Source: an uncultured Oscillospiraceae bacterium
GTDB lineage: Bacteria; Bacillota; Clostridia; Oscillospirales; Oscillospiraceae
Length of the DNA stretch: 29,363 bases
Direction: 5' to 3'
NCBI GenBank assembly: GCA_900769835.1
Contig: CAAGIE010000146.1
Span: 1 to 29,363 of the forward strand
Position 1 is the stretch's first letter, and the number at the start of each line of letters is the position of its first letter. Below are positions 7,021 through 15,351 of the stretch, in pieces. The position numbers and the translations under genes were made by a program. Below the pieces are notes generated by a model. The model ran no database searches, was not told where the DNA came from, and worked only from the letters and a program-made list of their open reading frames with translations.

Positions 7021-8082
7021 ATGTCTGCAATTCGGGAATTCGGCAGTGAATTTGATTGGAATGCCAATGACGCCTTTGTGCGCGCCGGCAGTCACCAACT
7101 GCAACTGGACACCGCCAAAAAGTTCCGCAGCGGTCGGGATGCTATGAAAGCCGTTGCCACATTCGCAAAGGATCGCTACCATCGGGTGCTGTTGCCTGCG
7201 CTTTGCTGCGAGTCTATGGTCTCCCCCTTCACCATGAACGGCCTGACCCCGGTGTTCTACAAACTCCATTCCGACTATCGGGCCAACGCTCTGGACGTAA
7301 AGCAGAAACTCACCGAAGACACCATTTTGGTCTACGGCTCCTATTTCGGCATCGACCCCTTTGATCAGGAAACTTTGGCGTTCCTGCATCGTCTGTTCCC
7401 CCACGCGCTGTTCTTGGAAGATCGCACGCAAGACATTCTCTGTGTGCGCCCCAAAGAGGAATTCACCCCCGACGTCACCATCGCAAGTATCCGCAAATGG
7501 ATCCCCGTTCCCGATGGCGGCCTTTTGTGGGGTAATGTGCAGGCACAAACCCTTTCCGACGACACCTTCGCAACCCTCCGCAAGGAGGCTATGACCTTAA
7601 AGAGTCAGTACCTGCAGACCGGCGATCAGGCGGTGAAGGATCAATTCCGGCACATGCTGGGAGATGCCTCGGAATGTCTGGACAAAAGTCCCGTCCCCCA
7701 CGGCATCACGGATGCTTCCGTTGCCCTTTTGAACGACTTGGACTTTGCAGAAATTTATGCCCATCGTCAGGCCAACGCAAAGGCGCTGATGGCGGCATTG
7801 ACCCCCGATCAGGCCCACCTGCGGCTCATCACCGATACCCCCGAAAAAAGCACCCTGTACTTCCCTATTCTGGTGAAAGACCAGTCCGCCGTCCAAAGTA
7901 AACTGGCAAGCCTGGGCATCTATTGCCCCGTGATCTGGCCCGTGCCCCGGGAGGCTCTGGGTGTCTGCCAGGTGGCGGAATTCACCGCCGAACACATGCT
8001 GGGCGTCCCCTGCGACCAGCGATACACCCCCGAAGACATGGCCTACATCGGCCGCGAGATTATGAGGATCGTTTATGAGTAA
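7021..8082 (+). CDS. PLP-dependent aminotransferase-like protein (divergent DegT-like fold)
   Basis: A 353-residue protein with the signature layout of fold-type-I PLP enzymes. These are GRDAMKAV near the N-terminus, the cofactor-contact Asp134 in FLEDRTQDIL, and the probable Schiff-base Lys159 in SIRKWIPVPDGGLLWG. It is distant from the two clear DegT enzymes in the operon. The 'SIRK...PDGG' form suggests a separate subfamily often annotated only as hypothetical or DegT-like. The substrate is unknown. AAGGGAGG (7005-7012) precedes the ATG. Its 3' end overlaps the following ATP-grasp gene by 8 bp, so the two products are probably made in a fixed ratio and work on the same compound, for example an amino compound that the ligase then activates or joins. 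Confidence 0.72.
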   Translation: MSAIREFGSEFDWNANDAFVRAGSHQLQLDTAKKFRSGRDAMKAVATFAKDRYHRVLLPALCCESMVSPFTMNGLTPVFYKLHSDYRANALDVKQKLTEDTILVYGSYFGIDPFDQETLAFLHRLFPHALFLEDRTQDILCVRPKEEFTPDVTIASIRKWIPVPDGGLLWGNVQAQTLSDDTFATLRKEAMTLKSQYLQTGDQAVKDQFRHMLGDASECLDKSPVPHGITDASVALLNDLDFAEIYAHRQANAKALMAALTPDQAHLRLITDTPEKSTLYFPILVKDQSAVQSKLASLGIYCPVIWPVPREALGVCQVAEFTAEHMLGVPCDQRYTPEDMAYIGREIMRIVYE

Positions 8083-9271
8083 GAAGATCATGATTCTCGG
8101 CGCCAGCATTTTGCAGCTGCCCGCCATTGAAAAAGCAAAAGAACTGGGCCACCGTGTGGTGGCCGTGGATATGAACCCGGAAGCCATCGGCTTTCAGGTT
8201 CCCGGCATCGAGACGGAAGTGATCAGCACCATTGACATTCCCGCCGTGCTGACCGCCGCCCGCAAGCATCAGATCGATGGTGTGATGACCCTTGCCAGCG
8301 ATATGCCTATGCGTACCGTCGCCGTGGTGGCACGGGAACTGGGTCTTGTAGGTGTCTCTGAGGACACTGCCCTCAAAGCCACCGATAAGGCCGTTATGCG
8401 CCAGTGCCTGCTGGAGGCAGGTGTGCCTGTCCCCCGCTTCTACCGTGTGGAAGACGAAACCGCCTACCGCGCCGCCGTTGCCAACTTCACCGTCCCCTTT
8501 GTGGTCAAGCCCGCGGATAACTCCGGCAGTCGCGGCATCGTTTTGGTGGACGACCCCACCGACACCGAAAACGTCAACAATGCCTACCCCTACAGCCGTC
8601 AGCACAGTCGCAACGGCAACGTAGTGGTGGAAGAATATATGCGCGGCCCCGAGGTCAGCGTAGAGACCCTGAGCGTAAACGGCGTTTGTCACGTGATCCA
8701 GATCACCGACAAACTCACCACCGGCGCTCCCCACTTTGTGGAGATGGGTCACTCCCAGCCCACCCGTCTATCCCCGGAAACTGCGGAGCAGATCCGTCAG
8801 GTGGTCATCGCCGCCAACCGTGCCGTGGGCATCCAAAACGGCCCCTCTCATACCGAGGTCATCGTCACTGCCGAAGGCCCCAAGATCGTGGAGATCGGCG
8901 CCCGTCTGGGCGGTGACTGCATCACCACCCATCTGGTGCCTCTGTCCACCGGCGTGGATATGGTGGAAAACTGCATCCGTATCGCCCTGGGTGAGACCCC
9001 CGACCTGAACCACAAGTTCCAAAAAGGCAGCGCCATTCGGTACTTTGCCCAGCACCCCGGCACCGTCACCGCCATCCGCGGCATTGAAACCGCCGCCGCT
9101 ATGGAGGGCATCCGTCAGGTCAGCATCGTCCACGGCGTGGGCGAGACTGTGGGCCACATCGACAGCAGCGCCGCCCGTATGGGTTTTGTGATCGCCCAAA
9201 GCGGCGACGCAGATCAGGCCGTGGCATTGTGTGAGCAGGCCATCGCTAACATCGAAATCGTAATAGAGTGA
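8075..9271 (+). CDS. ATP-grasp carboxylate-amine ligase family protein (first copy)
   Basis: A 398-residue protein with a PurK/carbamoyl-phosphate-synthase-like arrangement. An N-terminal Rossmann-like preATP domain (KIMILGASILQLPAI) leads to the ATP-grasp fold with VVKPADNSGSRGI (Lys145, glycine-rich loop to 154), EEYMRGPEVSVE around 186-197, and SHTEV plus EIGARLGGD (Glu273, Arg277) for Mg-ATP. The family forms an acyl-phosphate and joins the carboxylate to an amine, as in dipeptide ligases and nucleotide-linked amide synthases. The substrate is not recognisable from sequence. It overlaps the PLP-like gene by 8 bp, which suggests a two-enzyme module. A plausible role, by inference only, is attaching an amino acid or hydroxy-acid to an amino-sugar of the repeat. 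Confidence 0.85.
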   Translation: MSKKIMILGASILQLPAIEKAKELGHRVVAVDMNPEAIGFQVPGIETEVISTIDIPAVLTAARKHQIDGVMTLASDMPMRTVAVVARELGLVGVSEDTALKATDKAVMRQCLLEAGVPVPRFYRVEDETAYRAAVANFTVPFVVKPADNSGSRGIVLVDDPTDTENVNNAYPYSRQHSRNGNVVVEEYMRGPEVSVETLSVNGVCHVIQITDKLTTGAPHFVEMGHSQPTRLSPETAEQIRQVVIAANRAVGIQNGPSHTEVIVTAEGPKIVEIGARLGGDCITTHLVPLSTGVDMVENCIRIALGETPDLNHKFQKGSAIRYFAQHPGTVTAIRGIETAAAMEGIRQVSIVHGVGETVGHIDSSAARMGFVIAQSGDADQAVALCEQAIANIEIVIE

Positions 9272-9281
9272 GGAAACCATT

Positions 9282-10451
9282 GTGAAGATCGTGATTGCAA
9301 CTCCAATTCTATATGCCCCCAACAGTCCCTTTAATCACCTGATGAAGGACATTTTGCAGGGCCTGCTGGATGCCGGCCACAGCATCACCCGTATCGTTGC
9401 CACCGACGATCTTCAGGACACCTCCTACAAAATGGGTCTGGAGGACATCCACTACATCCCCGTTCTCCGCAAAAAGGCGGAGCACGGCAACATCATTAAG
9501 CGCTACCTCTCCGACACCCTCACCAACCGGAAGATGGCAAAACTGATCAAAAAGAGCAGCGCAGACGTTCTCTTCGAGGACGTGTCCTACTCCTCCTGCT
9601 GGAGCATTTGGGCGGCAAAGCGCAAGAAGATGCAGATCGTTTCCATGTTCCAGGACGTCTGGCCGGACAATGCCGTGCAAAGCGGCCTGATCGGTCAGGA
9701 CTCTCTGGTCTACAAGTTCTTCTCTTTCTGGCAGAAGCCGGTGTATAAGCACTCTGACCGTTTCATCTGCATTTCCGACGATATGAAGGCCTTCGTTGCC
9801 ACCAAGGGCGCTGACCCTGAGAAGATCTCCGTGATCTACAACTGGGGCTACACCGACGACACCGTGAACATCCCCTGGGAGGAAAATGCTTTTGTAAAAA
9901 AGTATGACCTCTCCCCCGATATTTTCTACCCCATCTATGCCGGCAACATCGGCAGAATGCAAAATGTGGAGCTGATCCTCCGCGCGGCGGCGCAACTCAA
10001 AGACCGCAAGGATATTCAGTTCCTGATCATCGGCGAGGGTGCGCGGCTGGACGCCATCCACCAGATGGCGCAGGACCTTTCCCTCTCCAATGCCACTTTC
10101 CTGCCCTTCCAGCCCTCCGAACTGGCCACCGCGGTGTATAGCGCCGCCGGCGCAAACCTGATCCCCCTGGTGCCTGACGGCGTAAAAACCGCCCTGCCCA
10201 GCAAGACAGGTGTGTGTCTGTCCTGCGGTCAGCCCATCGTGTTCTGCTTCGGCAACGACTGCAACTTCTCTCAGGTGGCGCAAAACTACCACGCCGGTCT
10301 TTGCGTCAGCGCCGAAGATCCGGCAGAACTGGCAAACGCCATCGCCACTCTGGCAAACGACCCCCACCCCGAAAAGCAGTACGGTCTTTTCCTGGACCGC
10401 TTTGTGAAAGCCAACAACGTCAAAGCCTATGTAGGAGTCATCACCCAATGA
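9282..10451 (+). CDS. GT4-family glycosyltransferase (WbuB-like)
   Basis: A 389-residue GT-B retaining glycosyltransferase, acting at the cytoplasmic face on the lipid-linked repeat. Seen: SMFQDVWPDNAV (about 121-132), FICISDDMKAF, VIYNWGYTDD (about 184-193), YAGNIGRMQNV (219-229) and GEGARLD (251-257). This is the pattern of the WbuB-like GT4 group, some members of which transfer L-FucNAc. That fits the CapE/F/G genes downstream but is not proof. It starts at GTG 9282, with AGGAAA just upstream overlapping the previous stop. Its stop overlaps the next ATG (ATGA). Confidence 0.88.
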   Translation: MKIVIATPILYAPNSPFNHLMKDILQGLLDAGHSITRIVATDDLQDTSYKMGLEDIHYIPVLRKKAEHGNIIKRYLSDTLTNRKMAKLIKKSSADVLFEDVSYSSCWSIWAAKRKKMQIVSMFQDVWPDNAVQSGLIGQDSLVYKFFSFWQKPVYKHSDRFICISDDMKAFVATKGADPEKISVIYNWGYTDDTVNIPWEENAFVKKYDLSPDIFYPIYAGNIGRMQNVELILRAAAQLKDRKDIQFLIIGEGARLDAIHQMAQDLSLSNATFLPFQPSELATAVYSAAGANLIPLVPDGVKTALPSKTGVCLSCGQPIVFCFGNDCNFSQVAQNYHAGLCVSAEDPAELANAIATLANDPHPEKQYGLFLDRFVKANNVKAYVGVITQ

Positions 10452-11638
10452 AGATCCTTTTTATCAACACCGTCTGCGGAAAAGGCAGTACCGGTCGTAT
10501 CGCAAGCCAGATCGGCGCCGCTGCCGAGCAGGCCGGCGGTTCTTATATGGTCGCCTACGGCAGAGGTATTGACGGCGACCCGGGTCACAGTTACAAAATC
10601 GGTGGCAGGGGACACACCTATGTCCATGCCCTTTTGTCCCGTATCACGGACAAGGCCGGTTTCTATTCCAAAGCCGCTACCCGGAAACTGGTGAAATTCA
10701 TTCGCCGGTACGCCCCGGATGTGATCCATCTGCACAATCTCCACGGCTACTATCTGAATATTGACATTCTGTTCCGCTACCTCAAAACGGAATACACCGG
10801 CAAAGTGGTCTGGACACTCCATGACTGCTGGGCCTTTACCGGCCACTGTGTCCACTACACCTGCGCCGGTTGCGACAAATGGAAGACCGGTTGCCACCAC
10901 TGCCCGGAGACCGGGGAATACCCCGCCTCTATGCTGGCTGACCGCTCTGCAAAAAACTACGCAGACAAAAAGCGTATTTTCACCGGTGTCCCCAATATGA
11001 CCATCATCACCGTGTCCAACTGGCTGAAAAGTCAGGTGGAGCAGTCTTTCCTGGGTTGTTATCCGGTGGAATGTGTCTACAACGGCATCGACTATTCCCG
11101 TTTCCGCCCCCTCCCCGGCGATGACCGGAGGCGGCTGGGCATTGAAAACAACAAAATGATCCTTTCCGTATCCGACGGATGGAACGACCGCAAAGGCTTT
11201 GCAAGACTGCTGGATGTGGCGGCAAACGCCCCCGCAGACTGGCGCTTTGTGATCGTGGGTCTTGCAAAAGACCAGATCCCCTCTCTCCCCGAAAACTGCA
11301 TCGGTCTGGAGCGCACCTGGAATCAGGAGGAACTGATCCGGCTCTACACCGCCGCCGATGTGTTCTATAACCCCTCCATTGAAGAAACCTTTGGTCTGGT
11401 GACTGCCGAGGCGCTTGCCTGCGGCACCCCCGCCGTGGTGATGAATTCCACCGCCTGCCCCGAGCCCCTTTGCGGCTATGGCGTGGTGCTGGATACCCAC
11501 TCGGCCCAGGATGCCATCGCCGCCTTAAGCGAATGTATGGCTCGCCCCCAGCAAGAACCTGCCAACCACTTCACCCTGGAGAAAATGACCGCCGGCTATC
11601 TGGCGCACTACGAAACAAGAACGGAGCGACCTGCGTGA
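10448..11638 (+). CDS. GT4-family glycosyltransferase (WcaC-like)
   Basis: A 396-residue GT-B glycosyltransferase. The N-terminal acceptor domain has IHLHNLHGYYLN (93-104) and TLHDCWAFTGHC (123-134). The C-terminal donor domain has the retaining GT4 E-x7-E pair at Glu313 and Glu321 (EETFGLVTAE) and CGTPAV. A cysteine cluster (Cys134, 139, 142, 149, 152) follows the HDCWAFTGHC motif. This type of cluster is seen in WcaC-like colanic acid and EPS transferases, and could bind a metal or form a structural loop. The start at ATG 10448 overlaps the previous stop by 4 bp, so translation is coupled. The donor and acceptor sugars cannot be assigned. Confidence 0.9.
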   Translation: MKILFINTVCGKGSTGRIASQIGAAAEQAGGSYMVAYGRGIDGDPGHSYKIGGRGHTYVHALLSRITDKAGFYSKAATRKLVKFIRRYAPDVIHLHNLHGYYLNIDILFRYLKTEYTGKVVWTLHDCWAFTGHCVHYTCAGCDKWKTGCHHCPETGEYPASMLADRSAKNYADKKRIFTGVPNMTIITVSNWLKSQVEQSFLGCYPVECVYNGIDYSRFRPLPGDDRRRLGIENNKMILSVSDGWNDRKGFARLLDVAANAPADWRFVIVGLAKDQIPSLPENCIGLERTWNQEELIRLYTAADVFYNPSIEETFGLVTAEALACGTPAVVMNSTACPEPLCGYGVVLDTHSAQDAIAALSECMARPQQEPANHFTLEKMTAGYLAHYETRTERPA

Positions 11639-12843
11639 ATACACCAAAAGTAAGATTGATAGATAAACTTTATATGCTGACTCTGGCGCTGCTTCCGGTG
11701 ACCTTTATGTACGCCGTCGGCCCGTTGGATCTGGACGTTGTGCTGATGCTGGCATTCTTTGCCATCTACCTTTTCTCGTCCAAGACCCTCACCCTCACCG
11801 CCATCGGTAAGGTTGCGGCAGTCCTGCTGGGCTATACCCTGCTGTTCACTGCCCTGAACATTGCCGTGGGTCAGAAATACTCCCCCAACTCGGACATTTT
11901 CTTCCGTGCAGGACGCTATTGTCTGTATCTGTGCGTGGTCTTCCTGTTAGGCAATAAGCACGTCAACTACGTGTCCCTGATGCGGATCTACCGTGGCGTT
12001 GCCATCGCCGCATCCGTATACATCATCCTGCAGGCCGTCTTCTACTACGGCGCCGGCATCGAGCTGCCCTACCGTATCGGTGGCGCTTCCGTCAGTGACG
12101 ACCTCACCGACGTTGGCCGTCTGCGTTCTTTCTACTCCGAGCCTGCGGAGTTGGGCTACAACCTGACTCCCTTCATCGCCTGCAGTCTGTTCGGCAAAAA
12201 CTATAAGTCCGACCCCGCCAAATCCAACCAGACTGACGCTTTGCTGGTCTCCATCGGCATCGTGCTTTCCACCTCCGGTCAGGGCGTTTTGTGTATCGGT
12301 ATGATCTGGGCGCTGTGGCTGGTATTGCGGATCATCAAAGAGGGCTTCCGCACCCGTGATGTGCTTTTGCTCATCGGCGTGGTTGCCGCCATCATTATCC
12401 TTTACAGCACCGGCATTCTGGAATACACCATCGGTCGTGCGGATAACACCGGCGAGGGCAGTGCCATCGACGCCCGTGCATCCGGCTATGTGACCCTTGC
12501 TATTTTGTCCCCGCTGCAACTTTTCTTCGGCACGGGCTTTGGTAACTACATCACCGAAAACGTCTACGACCTGTCGGTGTTCTACGCATTTGTCAACTAC
12601 TCCTCCCTGGCGGAGTTCCTCTTTACCTACGGCATCATCGGCACCGCGCTTTGGGTCGGCTTTTTCGTCTACCTGTTCCGCAAGGGCGACGCCGGCGCAA
12701 AGGTCACCATTCTGGCGCTTTTGTTTATGTCCCTGCTTGGCTGTCCTATGACCGGCAAGCACTTCCCCCTCTGGCTGACACTGATCTGTCTGCAAACCCC
12801 GGAGCATCTCTATATCCCCGCATTGAAATCTGCAGAAAACTAA
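11635..12843 (+). CDS. Wzy-like O-antigen/exopolysaccharide polymerase
   Basis: A 402-residue integral membrane protein with about ten to twelve hydrophobic helices and a large periplasm-side or extracellular loop containing RLRSFYSEPAELGY (162-175). A later segment has DARASGY, and then GTGFGNYI. This layout is typical of Wzy polymerases, which join flipped undecaprenyl-linked repeat units. Primary sequence is poorly conserved in the family, so the call rests on topology, the Arg-rich loop and position between glycosyltransferases and the flippase. The chosen start is GTG 11635, overlapping the previous stop as GTGA, with GGAG at 11622-11625. An upstream in-frame extension is hydrophilic and overlaps the preceding gene. 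Confidence 0.87.
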   Translation: MNTPKVRLIDKLYMLTLALLPVTFMYAVGPLDLDVVLMLAFFAIYLFSSKTLTLTAIGKVAAVLLGYTLLFTALNIAVGQKYSPNSDIFFRAGRYCLYLCVVFLLGNKHVNYVSLMRIYRGVAIAASVYIILQAVFYYGAGIELPYRIGGASVSDDLTDVGRLRSFYSEPAELGYNLTPFIACSLFGKNYKSDPAKSNQTDALLVSIGIVLSTSGQGVLCIGMIWALWLVLRIIKEGFRTRDVLLLIGVVAAIIILYSTGILEYTIGRADNTGEGSAIDARASGYVTLAILSPLQLFFGTGFGNYITENVYDLSVFYAFVNYSSLAEFLFTYGIIGTALWVGFFVYLFRKGDAGAKVTILALLFMSLLGCPMTGKHFPLWLTLICLQTPEHLYIPALKSAEN

Positions 12844-12868
12844 CATATCAAGGAGGCAACCCAGAACT

Positions 12869-14323
12869 ATGGCTAAAAAAGGCAACTCTATCTCCGGAGC
12901 AATGATCTGGAACTTGCTGGAACGACTGGGTACTCAGGGCGCACAACTGATCGTTTCGATCATTCTGGCCCGCATCCTCGCGCCGGAAGCCTACGGCATT
13001 CTGGCGCTGATCACCGTATTTATCAACCTGGCAACTGTGGTGGTGGAGACCGGCTTCGGCTCCTCCGTCATCCAGAAAAAGGACATCACCCCCCGTCAGA
13101 TCGACGTGATCTTCACCCTGAATCTGACGGTAGCCCTGACCCTTTGCGGTATTCTTTGGCTAGTGGCGCCCCTGATCGCTTCTTTCTACTCCAATTATGA
13201 CCGCGCGCTCCTGATCAACGTCATCCGCGTGTATTCCTTCATTCTTCCCATCGGCAGTCTCACCAGTATCCAGAGCGCCGTGGTTTACCGGAATATGGAA
13301 TTCCGCAAATTCTTCGTGGTAAACATCGCCGTCACCTGCCTTTCCAGCATGATCGGCATTGCTATGGCGCTGATGAACTGCGGTGTCTGGGCATTGATCG
13401 CTCAGCAGGTCTCCGCAAAGGCCATTTTGCTTGTACTGCTTCTATTTGTGGTGAAGTGGAAGCCCCGTCTGAATTTCCATTTCGGTCAATCCGGCTCTAT
13501 GTTCCGCTTCGGCGGCAACATCCTGCTGAACCGACTGCTCAATATGCTGTACCACCAGATCAGTTCTCTGGTCATCGGCAAGGCCTACAACCCCGACACC
13601 CTGGCCTACTACACAAAAGGCAACACTTTCCCCGGCATGATCGCCACCAACACCGACTATGCCCTGCAGAAGGTTATGTTCTCCGCCTACTCCAAGTATC
13701 AGGACAACCGTCAAAAGGTGCTGGAGATGATGCGCAAGACCATCCGCCTGAGTACCTTTGTGCTCTCCCCCCTGATGTTCGGTATGCTGGCCTGCTCGGA
13801 GAACTTCATCCGTGTAGTCCTTACCGACAAGTGGTTGCCGGCGCAGATCTATATGCAGATCTTCTGCCTTTCCTATTTCCTGCAACCCATCGGCACCACT
13901 GCCGCCCAGGCCCTCAACGGCATCGGCCGCAGTGACATCACCTTAAAGGTGGGTCTGATCACCCGCCTGACCGGCATCGCTCTGGTGCTGGCGGCGATCC
14001 CTCTGGGTGTGCAATACATTGCCCTGGCGGTGCTTGCCACCTCTATGGTCTCCGCCACTACATACCTGTTTATCAACAAAAAAGTCTTCCGGTACCGCAT
14101 CGGTCAGCAACTCAAGGATCTGGCCGAGAACGTGCTGCCCTCCGCCACTATGGCGCTTGCCTGCCTGAGCGTAGGCTACCTCCTCCGCAGCTACTCTCCC
14201 ATGGTTGCCCTGTGCGCCCAGGTGCTGGCAGGCATTGCATGGTACGTATGCTGCGCCATTATCTTCAAGAACGAAAATCTGAAATACGCCCTGGCAAAAG
14301 TGAAATCTCTGAAAAAGCAGTAA
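12869..14323 (+). CDS. Wzx-like polysaccharide flippase (MOP superfamily)
   Basis: A 484-residue polytopic protein with 12 to 14 hydrophobic helices. The N-terminus (SISGAMIWNLLERLGTQG, then ARILAPEAYGILALITVF) and the mid-protein RFGGNILLNRLLNMLYHQ stretch are typical of WzxC/polysaccharide-synthesis flippases. It would move the undecaprenyl-diphosphate-linked repeat unit from the cytosolic to the outer face. AAGGAGG (12850-12856) precedes ATG 12869. It follows the polymerase gene by 25 bp, so the operon holds the complete flip-and-polymerise pair of a Wzx/Wzy-dependent pathway. Confidence 0.93.
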   Translation: MAKKGNSISGAMIWNLLERLGTQGAQLIVSIILARILAPEAYGILALITVFINLATVVVETGFGSSVIQKKDITPRQIDVIFTLNLTVALTLCGILWLVAPLIASFYSNYDRALLINVIRVYSFILPIGSLTSIQSAVVYRNMEFRKFFVVNIAVTCLSSMIGIAMALMNCGVWALIAQQVSAKAILLVLLLFVVKWKPRLNFHFGQSGSMFRFGGNILLNRLLNMLYHQISSLVIGKAYNPDTLAYYTKGNTFPGMIATNTDYALQKVMFSAYSKYQDNRQKVLEMMRKTIRLSTFVLSPLMFGMLACSENFIRVVLTDKWLPAQIYMQIFCLSYFLQPIGTTAAQALNGIGRSDITLKVGLITRLTGIALVLAAIPLGVQYIALAVLATSMVSATTYLFINKKVFRYRIGQQLKDLAENVLPSATMALACLSVGYLLRSYSPMVALCAQVLAGIAWYVCCAIIFKNENLKYALAKVKSLKKQ

Positions 14324-14336
14324 AAAGGAGTCTGTT

Positions 14337-15347
14337 ATGAAGCCTTATCTTGTGGATGTCCCCGTGGCGATCCAAGCATTCATCCGTCCCCAGATGTTGG
14401 CAAAGCAGTGGGAGGTCATTAAAGAGGCCCGCCCCAGCATTATCTTTGTCCGCTCCGACGGCCCCCGGGACACTGTCCCCACCGACGCTGAGTTGATCCG
14501 CCAAAGCCGCGCCATCACCGAGGATGTGGACTGGGACTGCACCGTGTACCGTCTTTACGAAGAAAAGAACATCGGTATGTACGCCATGATGAAGAAATGC
14601 CCCAAGTTCATCTGGGAAAAGGTGGATCGGTGCATTTTCCTGGAGGACGACCAGGTTCCCTCTGTCAGTTTCTTCCGCTTCTGCGCAGAACTCCTTGAAA
14701 AATACAAAGACGACCTTCGCATTGAGCGAATTACCAGTGTGAACCTCTGCGGTCAGTGGCCGGACACCCCCGACGACTACTTCTTCGCCCGTGTCCCCGC
14801 CTCCTCCGGCACTGCTATGTGGCGCCGTTCCTTTGAGAGCCGTGATCTGGAACTGACCTACGCCAAGAACCCCTATGTAATGGCGCACGTCAAGCGGGAT
14901 CTGCCCTGGTACCTGAAAAAGCAGTTCGTCTCCTTTGCAGAAACCGGCACCTACGCAAACCACGCTCCCGGCGGCGAATTCTTCGCCCGCCACGCAGAAT
15001 ACCTCAAGCATCAACTGGTCATCGTGCCCAAATATAATATGGTCGCCAACATTGGTGTTGGCGCCGGCTCTACCCACACCGGCAAGAGCATGGCCTCTAT
15101 GCCCAAGGGTCTGCAAAAGCAGTACGGTATGAAGACCTATGAATATACCTTCCCCCTGAAGCACCCCGCTTTCGTGTTCCCCGACACCAAGTTCGAGAAG
15201 GAACGGGAAAAGCACCTGGGTGTTGCCAGCCGCTGGCAGAGCTGGTGGCGCAGTATCGAACGCACATTCCGCCTGCTGTTCACCGGCGAAGGCGGCAAAC
15301 TGATCAAAGGCATTAAAAAGCGCCTTTTCAAGCACACAGAGAGGTAA
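14337..15347 (+). CDS. GT-A fold glycosyltransferase
   Basis: A 336-residue cytosolic or membrane-associated glycosyltransferase. An N-terminal VPVAIQAFIRPQML and IIFVRSDGPRD lead to FLEDDQVPSVSFF, whose Asp104-Asp105 form the metal and nucleotide-sugar binding motif of GT-A enzymes. SSGTAMWRRSFE follows as an acceptor-side motif. I recall similar genes in gut bacterial capsule loci annotated only as glycosyltransferase or hemolytic-protein-like. The C-terminal 60 residues are strongly basic, which could bind the membrane surface. AAAAGGAG precedes the ATG. The gene stops 4 bp before the second ATP-grasp gene. Confidence 0.83.
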   Translation: MKPYLVDVPVAIQAFIRPQMLAKQWEVIKEARPSIIFVRSDGPRDTVPTDAELIRQSRAITEDVDWDCTVYRLYEEKNIGMYAMMKKCPKFIWEKVDRCIFLEDDQVPSVSFFRFCAELLEKYKDDLRIERITSVNLCGQWPDTPDDYFFARVPASSGTAMWRRSFESRDLELTYAKNPYVMAHVKRDLPWYLKKQFVSFAETGTYANHAPGGEFFARHAEYLKHQLVIVPKYNMVANIGVGAGSTHTGKSMASMPKGLQKQYGMKTYEYTFPLKHPAFVFPDTKFEKEREKHLGVASRWQSWWRSIERTFRLLFTGEGGKLIKGIKKRLFKHTER

Positions 15348-15351
15348 CCCT

